This document shows positions 51,117 to 59,041 of a stretch of 64,000 nt of DNA, piece by piece. Source of the DNA: Streptomyces lavendofoliae (GTDB lineage: Bacteria > Actinomycetota > Actinomycetes > Streptomycetales > Streptomycetaceae); the NCBI RefSeq assembly GCF_014649735.1, contig NZ_BMTP01000009.1, forward strand, positions 1-64,000. The letters are read 5' to 3'. The notes under the pieces were generated by a model. That model was not told the DNA's origin, ran no database searches, and saw only the letters and a list, made by a program, of their open reading frames with translations. Made by a program: the position numbers and the translations under genes. Within the stretch, counting starts at the first letter, position 1. Each line of letters begins with the position of its first letter.

Positions 51117-53576
51117 ATGTCACGAAAAGTCTCCCGCAGGACCACGCTCCGGCTGCTCACCGGAGCCGCCGCCGTCGCCGCGTCCACCACCGGCCCCCTG
51201 CCCGCCCGGGCCGCCGCGCCCGCCACCGGTGACGGCCACGTGGACGACCTGCTCGCACGGCTCACCCTCGACGAGAAGCTCACCTTCCTGCACGGCGCCA
51301 AGGACCCCGCGAGCCTCGGCCAGGCCGGCTGGATCCCCGGCGTACCCAGGCTCGGCATCCCGCCCCTGCGGCTCGCCGACGGCCCCGCCGGGGTCCGCGT
51401 ACGGGCCCGCGCCACCGCCCTGCCCGCCCCGGTGATGCTGGCGAGCGCCTTCGACCCGGCCCTCGCCCGCGAGTACGGCCGCGTCATCGGCCACGAGGGC
51501 CGGGCACTCGGCCAGGACGTCCTGCTCTCGCCCATGGTGAACCTGATCCGCACCCCCTACGCCGGCCGGAACTTCGAGACGTTCAGCGAGGACCCGCTCC
51601 TCACCGCCGACCTCGTCGCCGAGGAGATCCGCGGCATCCAGGACGAGGGCCTGATCGCCACCGTCAAGCACTTCGCGCTGAACAACCAGGAGAAGGACCG
51701 CACCAGCGTCGACGTCCGGATCGGCGAACAGGCCCTGCACGAGACGGAACTGCGCGGCTTCGAGGCCGCCGTCGCCGCCGGCACCGGCGCGGTGATGGGC
51801 GCGTACAACAAGGTCGACGGCAGGCACGCGTGCGAGAACCGGGACCTGCTCACCGGGATCCTGCGCGACCTGTGGGGCTTCGACGGCTGGGTGATGAGCG
51901 ACTGGGACGCCACCCACAGCACCGTCCCGTCCCTCACCGCGGGCCTCGACATGGAGATGCCCGCCGGCCGGTGGTTCGGCGATCCCCTGCGCCGCGCCGT
52001 CCGGGACGGCACCCTCGCCGAGGACGTCGTCGACCGCTCCGTACGCCGCGTCCTGACCGTCATGGGCCGGTTCGGGCTCCTCGACGGCACCGCCCCCGCC
52101 CGGCCCGCCACCCGCGACCGCGACGCCGGGGCGCGCCTCGCCCACCGGGTCGCCGTCGCCGGTGCCACCCTGCTGCGCAACGAGCACGACACGCTGCCGC
52201 TCACCGGGCCCGCCGCCCGCTCCCTCGCCGTCATCGGCCCCACCGCCTCGGTCCCCTTCGCCGCAGGCGGCGGCAGCGCCCACGTCGTCCCCGACCGGGC
52301 CGCCGCCCCGCTCGACGCCATCACCGCCCGCGCGGGCGAGGGCGCCACCGTCACCCACGCCCTGGGCGAGGACCTGTACGGCAAGCCACTCCCGGTCCGC
52401 GGGGCGTCCTTCGAAGGACAGCGCGTCCGGCCCGGGAAGACCTACACGTACGAAGGGACGTTCACCGCCGACGGCCCCGACGAGTGGACCTTCGTCGTCC
52501 ACTACAACGGCACCCGCCCCAAGGTCCACGTGGACGGCACCGAACTCTTCGCCCTCCAGGACCGCGAGGCCGAACTGTTCGCCGGCTTCGGGCTGGTCTC
52601 CACCGCCCCCGACGGCCTCAAGGTCCGCCGCCGCACGCTCGCCCTCACCGCCGGACGCCACACCCTGCGCGTCACCGCCGAAGGCGGTGCCCAGGGCCAG
52701 CTGTTCCGGCTGCGCCGCATCACCACCGCCACCCGCGCGGCGGACGTCGCCGCGGCGGTACGCGCGGCCCGCGCCGCGCACAGCGTGGTGCTGTTCGCCT
52801 ACGAGGACGCCGCCGAGGGCCGCGACCGGACCACCCTGGCCCTCCCCGGCCACCAGGAGGCGCTGATCGACGCGGTGACCGCCGCCAACCCGCGTACGAC
52901 CGTCGTCCTCAACACCTCGTCCGCCGTCACCATGCCCTGGCTGGACCGCACCGGCGCCGTTCTCCAGATGTACTACCCCGGCCAGGAGGGCGCCGCCGCG
53001 ACCGCCGACGTGCTCTTCGGGGACGCCGACCCCGGGGGCCGTCTCACCCAGACCTTCCCGGTCTCCGACACCCGCCACCCCACGGCCGGCGACCCGCGCC
53101 GCTACCCCGGCACCGGTGGCGTCCAGGAGTACTCCGAGGGCGTCCGCACCGGCTACCGCTGGTACGACGCGGAGGGCGTCGAGCCGCTGTTCCCCTTCGG
53201 TCACGGCCTGTCGTACACGAGCTTCGCCTACACCGGCCTCGTCGTGACCCCCGCACGCGGCGGCGGGCTCACGGCGCGCTTCACCGTCCGCAACACCGGA
53301 CGGCGCACCGGCGTCACCGTCGCCCAGCTGTACGCCGGTCCCTCGCCGGACCTGACGCTGGACCAGCCGGACCGCGTCCTGGCCGGATACCGCCGCATCG
53401 AGCTGCGGCCCGGCCAGGTCCGGCACGTCTCCGTGCCGATCGCCGCCCGGACACTGTCCTGCTGGGACCCGGAACGCCACGCCTGGGTGCTCGGCACCGG
53501 CACCCGTACCGTCCGGCTGGGAGCGTCCTCGCGCGATCTGAGGCTCACCGCGCGGGCGGAGGTCCTCCCGCGGTGA
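51117..53576 (+). CDS. Tat-exported GH3 beta-glucosidase with PA14 domain
   Basis: 819 residues. The N-terminus is a twin-arginine signal (SRKVSRRTTLRLLTGAAA) ending near ARA-AP, so the enzyme is secreted folded. The GH3 barrel has KHFALNNQE and the nucleophile Asp in GWVMSDWDATHS. A PA14 domain (about 425-545, GKTYTYEGTFTADGPDEWTF) is inserted in the second domain, as in PA14-containing beta-glucosidases. A fibronectin-like C-terminal domain ends the protein. ATG 51117 follows CATAGT by 6 nt. It should hydrolyse beta-glucosides or oligosaccharides outside the cell. Confidence 0.92.
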   Translation: MSRKVSRRTTLRLLTGAAAVAASTTGPLPARAAAPATGDGHVDDLLARLTLDEKLTFLHGAKDPASLGQAGWIPGVPRLGIPPLRLADGPAGVRVRARATALPAPVMLASAFDPALAREYGRVIGHEGRALGQDVLLSPMVNLIRTPYAGRNFETFSEDPLLTADLVAEEIRGIQDEGLIATVKHFALNNQEKDRTSVDVRIGEQALHETELRGFEAAVAAGTGAVMGAYNKVDGRHACENRDLLTGILRDLWGFDGWVMSDWDATHSTVPSLTAGLDMEMPAGRWFGDPLRRAVRDGTLAEDVVDRSVRRVLTVMGRFGLLDGTAPARPATRDRDAGARLAHRVAVAGATLLRNEHDTLPLTGPAARSLAVIGPTASVPFAAGGGSAHVVPDRAAAPLDAITARAGEGATVTHALGEDLYGKPLPVRGASFEGQRVRPGKTYTYEGTFTADGPDEWTFVVHYNGTRPKVHVDGTELFALQDREAELFAGFGLVSTAPDGLKVRRRTLALTAGRHTLRVTAEGGAQGQLFRLRRITTATRAADVAAAVRAARAAHSVVLFAYEDAAEGRDRTTLALPGHQEALIDAVTAANPRTTVVLNTSSAVTMPWLDRTGAVLQMYYPGQEGAAATADVLFGDADPGGRLTQTFPVSDTRHPTAGDPRRYPGTGGVQEYSEGVRTGYRWYDAEGVEPLFPFGHGLSYTSFAYTGLVVTPARGGGLTARFTVRNTGRRTGVTVAQLYAGPSPDLTLDQPDRVLAGYRRIELRPGQVRHVSVPIAARTLSCWDPERHAWVLGTGTRTVRLGASSRDLRLTARAEVLPR

Positions 53577-53585
53577 GGAGGTAGG

Positions 53586-53673
53586 CTGCCCGGCGTGCGC
53601 GCCTCGCTCGCGCCGCACGCCGGGCAGTATGCCGGGCAGCACGCAGCCGCACGCCGGGCAGCACGCCGGGCGG
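53586..53673 (+). terminator. Terminator-like hairpin followed by 12-bp repeats
   Basis: CTGCCCGGCGTGCG (53586-53599) pairs with its exact complement at 53614-53627 in a 14-bp stem. The 3' arm lies in a series of 12-bp units CACGCCGGGCAG at 53616, 53628 (first bases TAT), 53650 and 53662 (one mismatch), so several alternative hairpins are possible. Confidence 0.7.
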
Positions 53674-53701
53674 CACGCCATCGACGACGGAGGAACCGGC
53701 C

Positions 53702-54370
53702 TTGCACGTCCAGGAGTGGCTCGAGACCGTTCCCGCGGTCAGCATCTACGTCCTGGTGGGGGTGGTGATCGGGCTGGAGAGCCTCGGCATCCCGCTGCCC
53801 GGCGAGATCGTCCTCGTCAGTTCGGCGCTGCTGGCCTCCCAGCACGGCGACATCGACCCGTGGATCCTGGGCGCGTGCGCCACGGCGGGCGCGATCATCG
53901 GCGACTCGATCGGCTACGCCATCGGCCGCAAGGGAGGCCGGCCCCTGCTCGCCTGGCTGGGCGGAAAGTTCCCCAAGCACTTCGGCGAGGCCAACATCGC
54001 GATGGCGGAGCGGTCGTTCGAGAAGTGGGGCATGTGGGCCGTCTTCTTCGGACGGTTCGTGGCGCTGCTGCGGATCTTCGCGGGCCCGCTCGCGGGTGTG
54101 CTGCGCATGCCGTACTGGAAGTTCGCCATCGCCAACGTCTTCGGCGGCATCCTGTGGGCGGGCGGCACCACGGCCGTCATCTACTCCGTCGGCGTGGTCG
54201 CCGAGGCATGGCTGAAGCGTTTCTCCTGGCTGGGGCTCGTCCTCGCGGTCCTGGTGGGCCTGACCTCGATGCTGATCCTGAAGAACCGCGCGAAGAAGGC
54301 GGCCGCCGCCGCGTCCGCCGCCCCGTCCCCCTCCCCGGCCCCCGAACCGGCCCCGGTCACCGTCGACTGA
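53702..54370 (+). CDS. DedA family membrane protein
   Basis: A 222-residue polytopic protein. DedA features are VIGLESLGIPLPGEIVLVSS, GAIIGDSIGYAIGRKGGRPL, FGRFVALLRIFAGPLAGVLR with its conserved arginines, and PYWKFAIANVFGGILWAGG. The C-terminal tail is Ala/Pro-rich. TTG 53702 has GGAGGAA 6-8 nt upstream and no ATG or GTG is better placed. Family members are candidate undecaprenyl-phosphate flippases. It lies directly after the GH3 gene and repeat region. Confidence 0.9.
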   Translation: MHVQEWLETVPAVSIYVLVGVVIGLESLGIPLPGEIVLVSSALLASQHGDIDPWILGACATAGAIIGDSIGYAIGRKGGRPLLAWLGGKFPKHFGEANIAMAERSFEKWGMWAVFFGRFVALLRIFAGPLAGVLRMPYWKFAIANVFGGILWAGGTTAVIYSVGVVAEAWLKRFSWLGLVLAVLVGLTSMLILKNRAKKAAAAASAAPSPSPAPEPAPVTVD

Positions 54371-54608
54371 CCCCGCGTCCCGGTCGCCCCGCACGGGCGT
54401 GCCGAGCGCCGGCGGGGGCGCCGACCGGCGACGGGCGTGCCGGCCCTCCCGCCGCCCGGGCGGACCGCCGTGGTGCCCCGCGCGGCCCGTGCGGCTTCGG
54501 GAGGACCGACGGCCGGGCGGACCGACGGCCGGTACGCCGGCGCGCTCGTCGACCGAAGAACGCCGGCCGCCCGCGGACCGGCGCACCGCGACGACCGGGG
54601 GCCGGGCG

Positions 54609-55139
54609 TCAGGAGGCGTGGGCCTCGCCGTGGGCCCTGGCCAGCTCCAGGTACATCGCGGCGTTCAGCTTGATGCCCTCGCGCTCCTCGGCCGTCAGCT
54701 CCCGCTTCACCTTGGCGGGTACGCCCGCCACCAGGGAGCCGGGCGGGACGCGCATCCCCTGCGGCACCAGCGCCTGTGCGGCGATGAGGGAACCGGCGCC
54801 GATGTGGGCGCCGTTGAGGACCGTGGCGCCCATGCCCACCAGCACGTCGTCCTCGACGGTGCAGCCGTGCAGGACCGCGTTGTGCCCGACCGACACGCGC
54901 TCGCCGACCGTGACGGGGAAGCCCGGGTCGACGTGCACCGTGCAGTTGTCCTGGATGTTGCTGTCGGCGCCCAGGACGATCGGCCCGCAGTCGGCGCGCA
55001 GCACCGCGTGGTACCAGACGCTCGACCCCGCCGCCATCGTCACCTCGCCGACCACCACGGAGGTCGGCGCCGCGAACGCCTCCGGATGCACGTCCGGACG
55101 CCTGCCGCCCACCCCGGTGATCAACGCCCGCTCTGCCAT
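54609..55139 (-). CDS. Gamma carbonic anhydrase family protein
   Basis: A 176-residue left-handed beta-helix protein with the metal-ligand histidines in CTVHVDPG, RVSVGHNAVLHG and the surrounding hexapeptides. RADCGPIVLGADSNIQDN is the conserved entry, with the Arg/Asp and Gln/Asp pair. The C-terminal helix contains AMYLELARAHG. GAGGAG is 7 nt before ATG 55139. Active gamma-class carbonic anhydrases and related acyltransferase-like proteins share this sequence, and hydration of CO2 is the most likely role. Confidence 0.9.
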   Translation of the reverse strand: MAERALITGVGGRRPDVHPEAFAAPTSVVVGEVTMAAGSSVWYHAVLRADCGPIVLGADSNIQDNCTVHVDPGFPVTVGERVSVGHNAVLHGCTVEDDVLVGMGATVLNGAHIGAGSLIAAQALVPQGMRVPPGSLVAGVPAKVKRELTAEEREGIKLNAAMYLELARAHGEAHAS

Positions 55140-55257
55140 CGCCTGCTCCTCGTGTTGCGAAGTCGCGCCAGGGGAACGTTAGGCGACCGCCGCTCCGGCG
55201 GCGACGGTGGGGCGAACATCACAGGGCGGCGCGCCGATGGGGCGCGATCCGGACGAC

Positions 55258-55263
55258 TACCGT
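55258..55263 (+). promoter_or_regulatory. -10 box of a leaderless transcript (acyltransferase gene)
   Basis: TACCGT is 6 nt before the GTG at 55270. It decides the start of the acyltransferase gene, since the ATG at 55237 in the same frame would lie upstream of the transcript. Confidence 0.6.
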
Positions 55264-55269
55264 GTCCGG

Positions 55270-56019
55270 GTGCCGAAGAACAGAAACACGTTCTCCTCCC
55301 TGGCGGCCTGGCGGCGCCGGGTCCTCACCCGGGCCGTGCACAGTGGCCGGCGATGGGTGCAGGAGACCGGTGCCGTCACCGCCGAGCGCCCCGGGCGGCT
55401 GCGGTTCCGCCGGCTGGGTCCCGGCACCCGGCTGGCGTTCCCGCAGGGCACCGTGTTCGGCGAGGAGTGGATCGAGCTGGGCGACCACTGCATCATCGCC
55501 GAGCAGGTGACGCTCACCGCAGGGATGATGCCCGGGCTCGACCTGGGGCCCGACCCGGTCCTGACCCTGGGCAACGGCGTCGTCCTCGGGCGCGGCAGCC
55601 ATGTCGTCGCCGACGCGCCGGTGACCGTCGGCGCGGACACCTTCTGCGGGCCGTACGTCTACATCACCTCGACCAACCACAGCTACGACGACCCCGACGA
55701 GCCGGTCGGCCGCCAGTGGCCGCGCTCCGCGCCGGTGGAGGTGGGGCCGGGCTGCTGGCTCGGGACCGGCGCGGTGATCCTGCCGGGCGCCCGGCTCGGC
55801 CGCAACGTGGTCGTCGCCGCCGGGGCCGTCGTCCGCGGCGAGGTGCCCGACCACGCGGTGGTCGCCGGGGCGCCCGCCCGCGTCGTACGACGGTGGGACC
55901 CCGAGCGGGGCTGGCAGCCCCCGCTGCGCACGCCCGCCCCCGTACCCGTGCCCGAAGGGGTCACGCCGCAGCAGCTGGCGGCGCTGGCGGAGCTCGACCT
56001 CGACCTCGGCACGGCCTGA
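55270..56019 (+). CDS. Acyltransferase with left-handed beta helix (maltose/galactoside O-acetyltransferase type)
   Basis: 249 residues. A basic N-terminus (KNRNTFSSLAAWRRRVLTRA) precedes hexapeptide repeats (GEEWIELGDHCIIAEQVTLT, GNGVVLGRGSHVVADAPVTV). The catalytic histidine lies in ITSTNHSYDDP and the C-terminal helix-loop in ARVVRRWDPERGW. The start is GTG 55270, chosen for the -10 box 6 nt upstream. It is divergent from the gamma-carbonic anhydrase gene. The acceptor is unknown; capsule or cell-surface sugar acetylation is a guess. Confidence 0.85.
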   Translation: MPKNRNTFSSLAAWRRRVLTRAVHSGRRWVQETGAVTAERPGRLRFRRLGPGTRLAFPQGTVFGEEWIELGDHCIIAEQVTLTAGMMPGLDLGPDPVLTLGNGVVLGRGSHVVADAPVTVGADTFCGPYVYITSTNHSYDDPDEPVGRQWPRSAPVEVGPGCWLGTGAVILPGARLGRNVVVAAGAVVRGEVPDHAVVAGAPARVVRRWDPERGWQPPLRTPAPVPVPEGVTPQQLAALAELDLDLGTA

Positions 56020-56886
56020 TCAGCCGGCCGCCAGCAGGACTGTGCCGGCCAGCGCCAGGCCCGCCCCCGCCGCCTGCACCGCCCTCAGCCGCTCCTTGAG
56101 CACGCCCCGCGCGGCGAGCGCCGTGACCACCGGGTAGAGGCTGGCGAGTACGGCGGCCACGGTGACCGGGCCGTTCTGCGCGGCGATCGCGTACGTCCCG
56201 TTGGCCGCGACGTCCGCCAGGCCGACGAACGCCAGCGCGGGCAGCGACGCCCGCACCACCCGTATCCCGCCGTCCTTCGGCAGGGCACGGCCGCCCCGCT
56301 TCACCGAGGCCCACAGGGCCGCGCCGCCGACGGTCACATTGGTGACGCGCTGCACGAACAGGGCGAGGAACAGCCCGGTGAGGGTCGTGGACGCCTCCGC
56401 GATCAGGGCCATGACGGAGCCGAAGCCGAAGGCCGCGACCAGCGTCAGCAGCACCGCCCGGCGCCGCACCGGCGCACCGCGCAGCTCGGGCCCGCCCGCC
56501 AGGACCACGCCCGCCAGCGCCACCCCGATGCCGGCGAACTGGAGCAGTCCCGGCCGGTCGCCGACCAGCAGGCCCACCGACACGGGGACGACGACGCCGA
56601 GGGAGCCCAGCGGGGAGACGACACCCATCGGGCCGAGGGCCAGGGCCTTGTAGAAGGCGAGCATGGCGGCCGGTCCGACCGCTCCGGCCGCCACCGCGTA
56701 CCAGAGGCGGGGTCCGGCCTCCGTCCAGCCGCCCGTCGCGACGACGACGGAGCCCAGGACCACGACCGCGATCAGCTGGGACGTGACGACCACGGTCAGG
56801 GCGGGGACGCGCCGGGTGAGCAGCCCGCCGCCGAAGTCGGCCAGCCCCCACAGGACGCTGGTGGCCAGGGCGAACAGTGCTGTCAC
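56020..56886 (-). CDS. EamA family (DMT) transporter, fourth copy
   Basis: A 288-residue ten-helix transporter (ALFALATSVLWGLADFGGGL, MLAFYKALALGPMGVVSPLG, VLASLYPVVTALAARGVLKE). GTG 56886 is the start, with GAGGATC upstream; the frame runs open to 56946 but this part crosses the promoter region. It is divergent from an XRE-cupin regulator, which probably controls it. The conserved mid-protein helices include FALATSVLWGLADFGG typical of the permease-like DMT group. Substrate unknown. Confidence 0.88.
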   Translation of the reverse strand: MTALFALATSVLWGLADFGGGLLTRRVPALTVVVTSQLIAVVVLGSVVVATGGWTEAGPRLWYAVAAGAVGPAAMLAFYKALALGPMGVVSPLGSLGVVVPVSVGLLVGDRPGLLQFAGIGVALAGVVLAGGPELRGAPVRRRAVLLTLVAAFGFGSVMALIAEASTTLTGLFLALFVQRVTNVTVGGAALWASVKRGGRALPKDGGIRVVRASLPALAFVGLADVAANGTYAIAAQNGPVTVAAVLASLYPVVTALAARGVLKERLRAVQAAGAGLALAGTVLLAAG

Positions 56887-56944
56887 GGTGATCCTCGCAG
56901 TACAGTGCGGTGAACAGTGGGTGCAGCACACCGTAGTGCACTTC

Positions 56945-56970
56945 ACTGAACTTTATCAGTCAATATATTG
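56945..56970. promoter_or_regulatory. Operator candidates between EamA and XRE genes
   Basis: ACTGA-N6-TCAGT (56945-56960) is an exact inverted repeat, immediately followed by the perfect 10-bp palindrome CAATATATTG (56961-56970). Both lie in the most A+T-rich part of the divergent region, upstream of the XRE GTG at 56979. Confidence 0.6.
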
Positions 56971-56978
56971 GACGGAAC

Positions 56979-57551
56979 GTGTCGGACCTCGACCAGCTCA
57001 CGCAGTCGCTCGCCCGCAACCTCAAGCGCTGGCGCGGTGAGCGCGGCTTCACCCTCGACGCGCTCGCCGCCCGCGCCGGGGTCAGCCGCGGAATGATCAT
57101 CCAGATCGAGCAGGCCCGCACGAACCCGAGCGTCGGCACCACCGTGAAACTCGCCGACGCCCTCGGCGTGTCCATCACCACGCTCCTCGATTACGAGCAG
57201 GGGCCGCACGTCCGCCTGGTACCGCGGGAACAGGCGGTACGAATGTGGTCCACCGACCGGGGCAGCAGCACCACCCTCCTCGTCGGCGCCGAAGCCCGGG
57301 GCCCCCTGGAACTGTGGGCCTGGACACTGATGCCCGGCGACGCCAGCGCCTCCGACCCCCACCCGGACGGCACCACCGAACTGCTCCACGTCACGGCCGG
57401 CGAACTCACCCTCGTGGTCGACGGCACGGACCACCGGGTACCGGCCGGCACCTCCGCCGTCTTCGAGTCCAACGTCCCGCACGCGTACCGCAACGACGGC
57501 ACCGAGGCGGTCGAGATGACCATGGCGGTCTCCATCCCGCCCGTCCGCTGA
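56979..57551 (+). CDS. XRE family regulator with cupin domain
   Basis: 190 residues. The helix-turn-helix is at residues 8-65 (LARNLKRWRGERGFTLDALA, RAGVSRGMIIQIEQARTNPS). A cupin beta-barrel covers about 100-188 (HPDGTTELLHVTAGELTLVV, GTSAVFESNVPHAYRNDG), probably binding a small ligand. GTG 56979 is the start. It is divergent from the EamA gene 56020-56886, its likely target, with dyads between. XRE-cupin proteins often sense amino acids or polyamines; here the ligand is unknown. Confidence 0.9.
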   Translation: MSDLDQLTQSLARNLKRWRGERGFTLDALAARAGVSRGMIIQIEQARTNPSVGTTVKLADALGVSITTLLDYEQGPHVRLVPREQAVRMWSTDRGSSTTLLVGAEARGPLELWAWTLMPGDASASDPHPDGTTELLHVTAGELTLVVDGTDHRVPAGTSAVFESNVPHAYRNDGTEAVEMTMAVSIPPVR

Positions 57552-57714
57552 TACGCCCCGCCCGCGTCCGCCGAGGCACCCCGCCGGCCACCGGTCCCGT
57601 CACCGGCCGGCGCCGAGCGGGTCCTGACCGGCGGCGGCCGGCCAGGGCGCGGACGCACCGCGCCCGGCGGACCCGTGCGGCCCGCCGGGCACGGCCGTCC
57701 CCGACGACCGGGGA

Positions 57715-58128
57715 TCAGCGCAGGCCGAGCCGCGGGATCTCGATCGCCGGGCACCGGTCCATGACCATCTCCAGCCCGGCGGCCGTGGTCCGCTCGTACG
57801 CCGCCTCGTCGACCACCCCCAGCTGGAACCACACCGCCTTCGCGCCCTTGGCCACCGCCTCGTCCGCGACGGCCCCCGCGAGCCGGCTGTTCACGAACAC
57901 GTCCACCACGTCCACGGGGAACGGGATCTCCGCCAGCGAGGCATACCCCCGCTCCCCGTGCACCGTCTCCGCATGGGGGTGGACCGGCACCACACGCTTG
58001 CCGAACCGCTGGAGCACCGCCGCCACGCCGTACGCGGCACGTGCCTGGTTGTTGGAGAGCCCCACCACCGCCCAGGTGTCCCCGGACTCGGTCAGGATCT
58101 TCTCGATGGTGTCCGTCTCGCCGGTCAC
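57715..58128 (-). CDS. CoA-binding domain protein
   Basis: A 137-residue Rossmann-fold protein of the CoA_binding family (YccU-like). TWAVVGLSNNQARAAYGVAA binds the nucleotide and VVPVHPHAETVHGERGYASL, DVVDVFVNSRLAGAVADEAV and KAVWFQLGVVDEAAYERTTA follow. It ends in DRCPAIEIPRLGLR. GGGAGG lies 6 nt before GTG 58128. It is a single-domain protein of unknown function. It lies divergently beside the YigZ gene across 91 nt. Confidence 0.88.
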   Translation of the reverse strand: MTGETDTIEKILTESGDTWAVVGLSNNQARAAYGVAAVLQRFGKRVVPVHPHAETVHGERGYASLAEIPFPVDVVDVFVNSRLAGAVADEAVAKGAKAVWFQLGVVDEAAYERTTAAGLEMVMDRCPAIEIPRLGLR

Positions 58129-58207
58129 GCTCCGCCTCCCGCATGTCGTCTTCCCTCGTTGCGCCAACGGCCACCCACCGCCGGAGATTCCCCGGCACCG
58201 GGCCGCA

Positions 58208-58213
58208 TAGGGT
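58208..58213 (+). promoter_or_regulatory. -10 box of a leaderless transcript (YigZ gene)
   Basis: TAGGGT lies 6 nt before the ATG at 58220; no ribosome site is present. Confidence 0.6.
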
Positions 58214-58219
58214 GGCGGG

Positions 58220-58846
58220 ATGCAGGAGCAGTACCGGACGGTCGCCCGCGCGGGCGTGCACGAGACCGAGATCAACCGATCGCGCTTCATCTGCGCCCTC
58301 GCGCCCGCCGCGACCGAACAGGAGGCGCAGGACTTCGTCGCACGCGTCCGCAGGGAGCACCCCACCGCCACCCACAACTGCTTCGCGTACGTCATCGGCG
58401 CCGACGCCGCCGTGCAGAGGGCGAGCGACGACGGCGAGCCGGGCGGCACGGCCGGCGTGCCCATGCTCCAGATGCTGCTGCGCCGCGAGGTCCGGTACGT
58501 CGCCGCCGTCGTCACCCGTTACTACGGCGGTGTGAAACTCGGTGCCGGCGGGCTCATCCGGGCCTACGGCGGCGTGGTGGGCGAGGCGCTCGACGCCGTC
58601 GGCACCCTCACCCGGCAGCGCTTCCGGCTCGCCACCGTCACCGTCGACCACCAGCGGGCCGGGAAGCTGGAGAACGACCTGCGCGCGACCGGGCGCGCGG
58701 TGCGCGACGTGCGGTACGCCGAGGCGGTCACCCTCGAGGTCGGCCTGCCCGGCGCCGACGTCGACGCCTTCCGCGCCTGGCTCGCCGACGCCACCGCCGG
58801 AACCGCCCGGCTGGAACTGGGCGGCGAGGCGTACGGCGACGCCTGA
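58220..58846 (+). CDS. YigZ/IMPACT family protein
   Basis: A 208-residue protein with the YigZ N-terminal domain (HETEINRSRFICALAPAATE, HPTATHNCFAYVIGADAAVQ, SDDGEPGGTAGVPML, VVTRYYGGVKLGAGGLIRAY) and a C-terminal ferredoxin-like domain. The family is related to eukaryotic IMPACT, a translation regulator; the bacterial role is not settled. ATG 58220 is supported by the -10 box 6 nt upstream. It is monocistronic, ahead of sbcDC. Confidence 0.92.
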   Translation: MQEQYRTVARAGVHETEINRSRFICALAPAATEQEAQDFVARVRREHPTATHNCFAYVIGADAAVQRASDDGEPGGTAGVPMLQMLLRREVRYVAAVVTRYYGGVKLGAGGLIRAYGGVVGEALDAVGTLTRQRFRLATVTVDHQRAGKLENDLRATGRAVRDVRYAEAVTLEVGLPGADVDAFRAWLADATAGTARLELGGEAYGDA

Positions 58847-59041
58847 CTTGCACGGCGACGCCTGACGCGTACCGCCCTCCGGCACGCCCGCCGGGCCTCC
58901 GAGGCCCCGCCCGTTCCCGGGGAAAACGAGGTCCGTGACGAACCAGGGGCCGGACACCGTTAGCGTGTACGGGGTTCACGACGGTGCCCGTGCGGGTCCC
59001 GGGGGCGGAGGAGCGGTACACATGCAGGTCGGAGCGGCATC

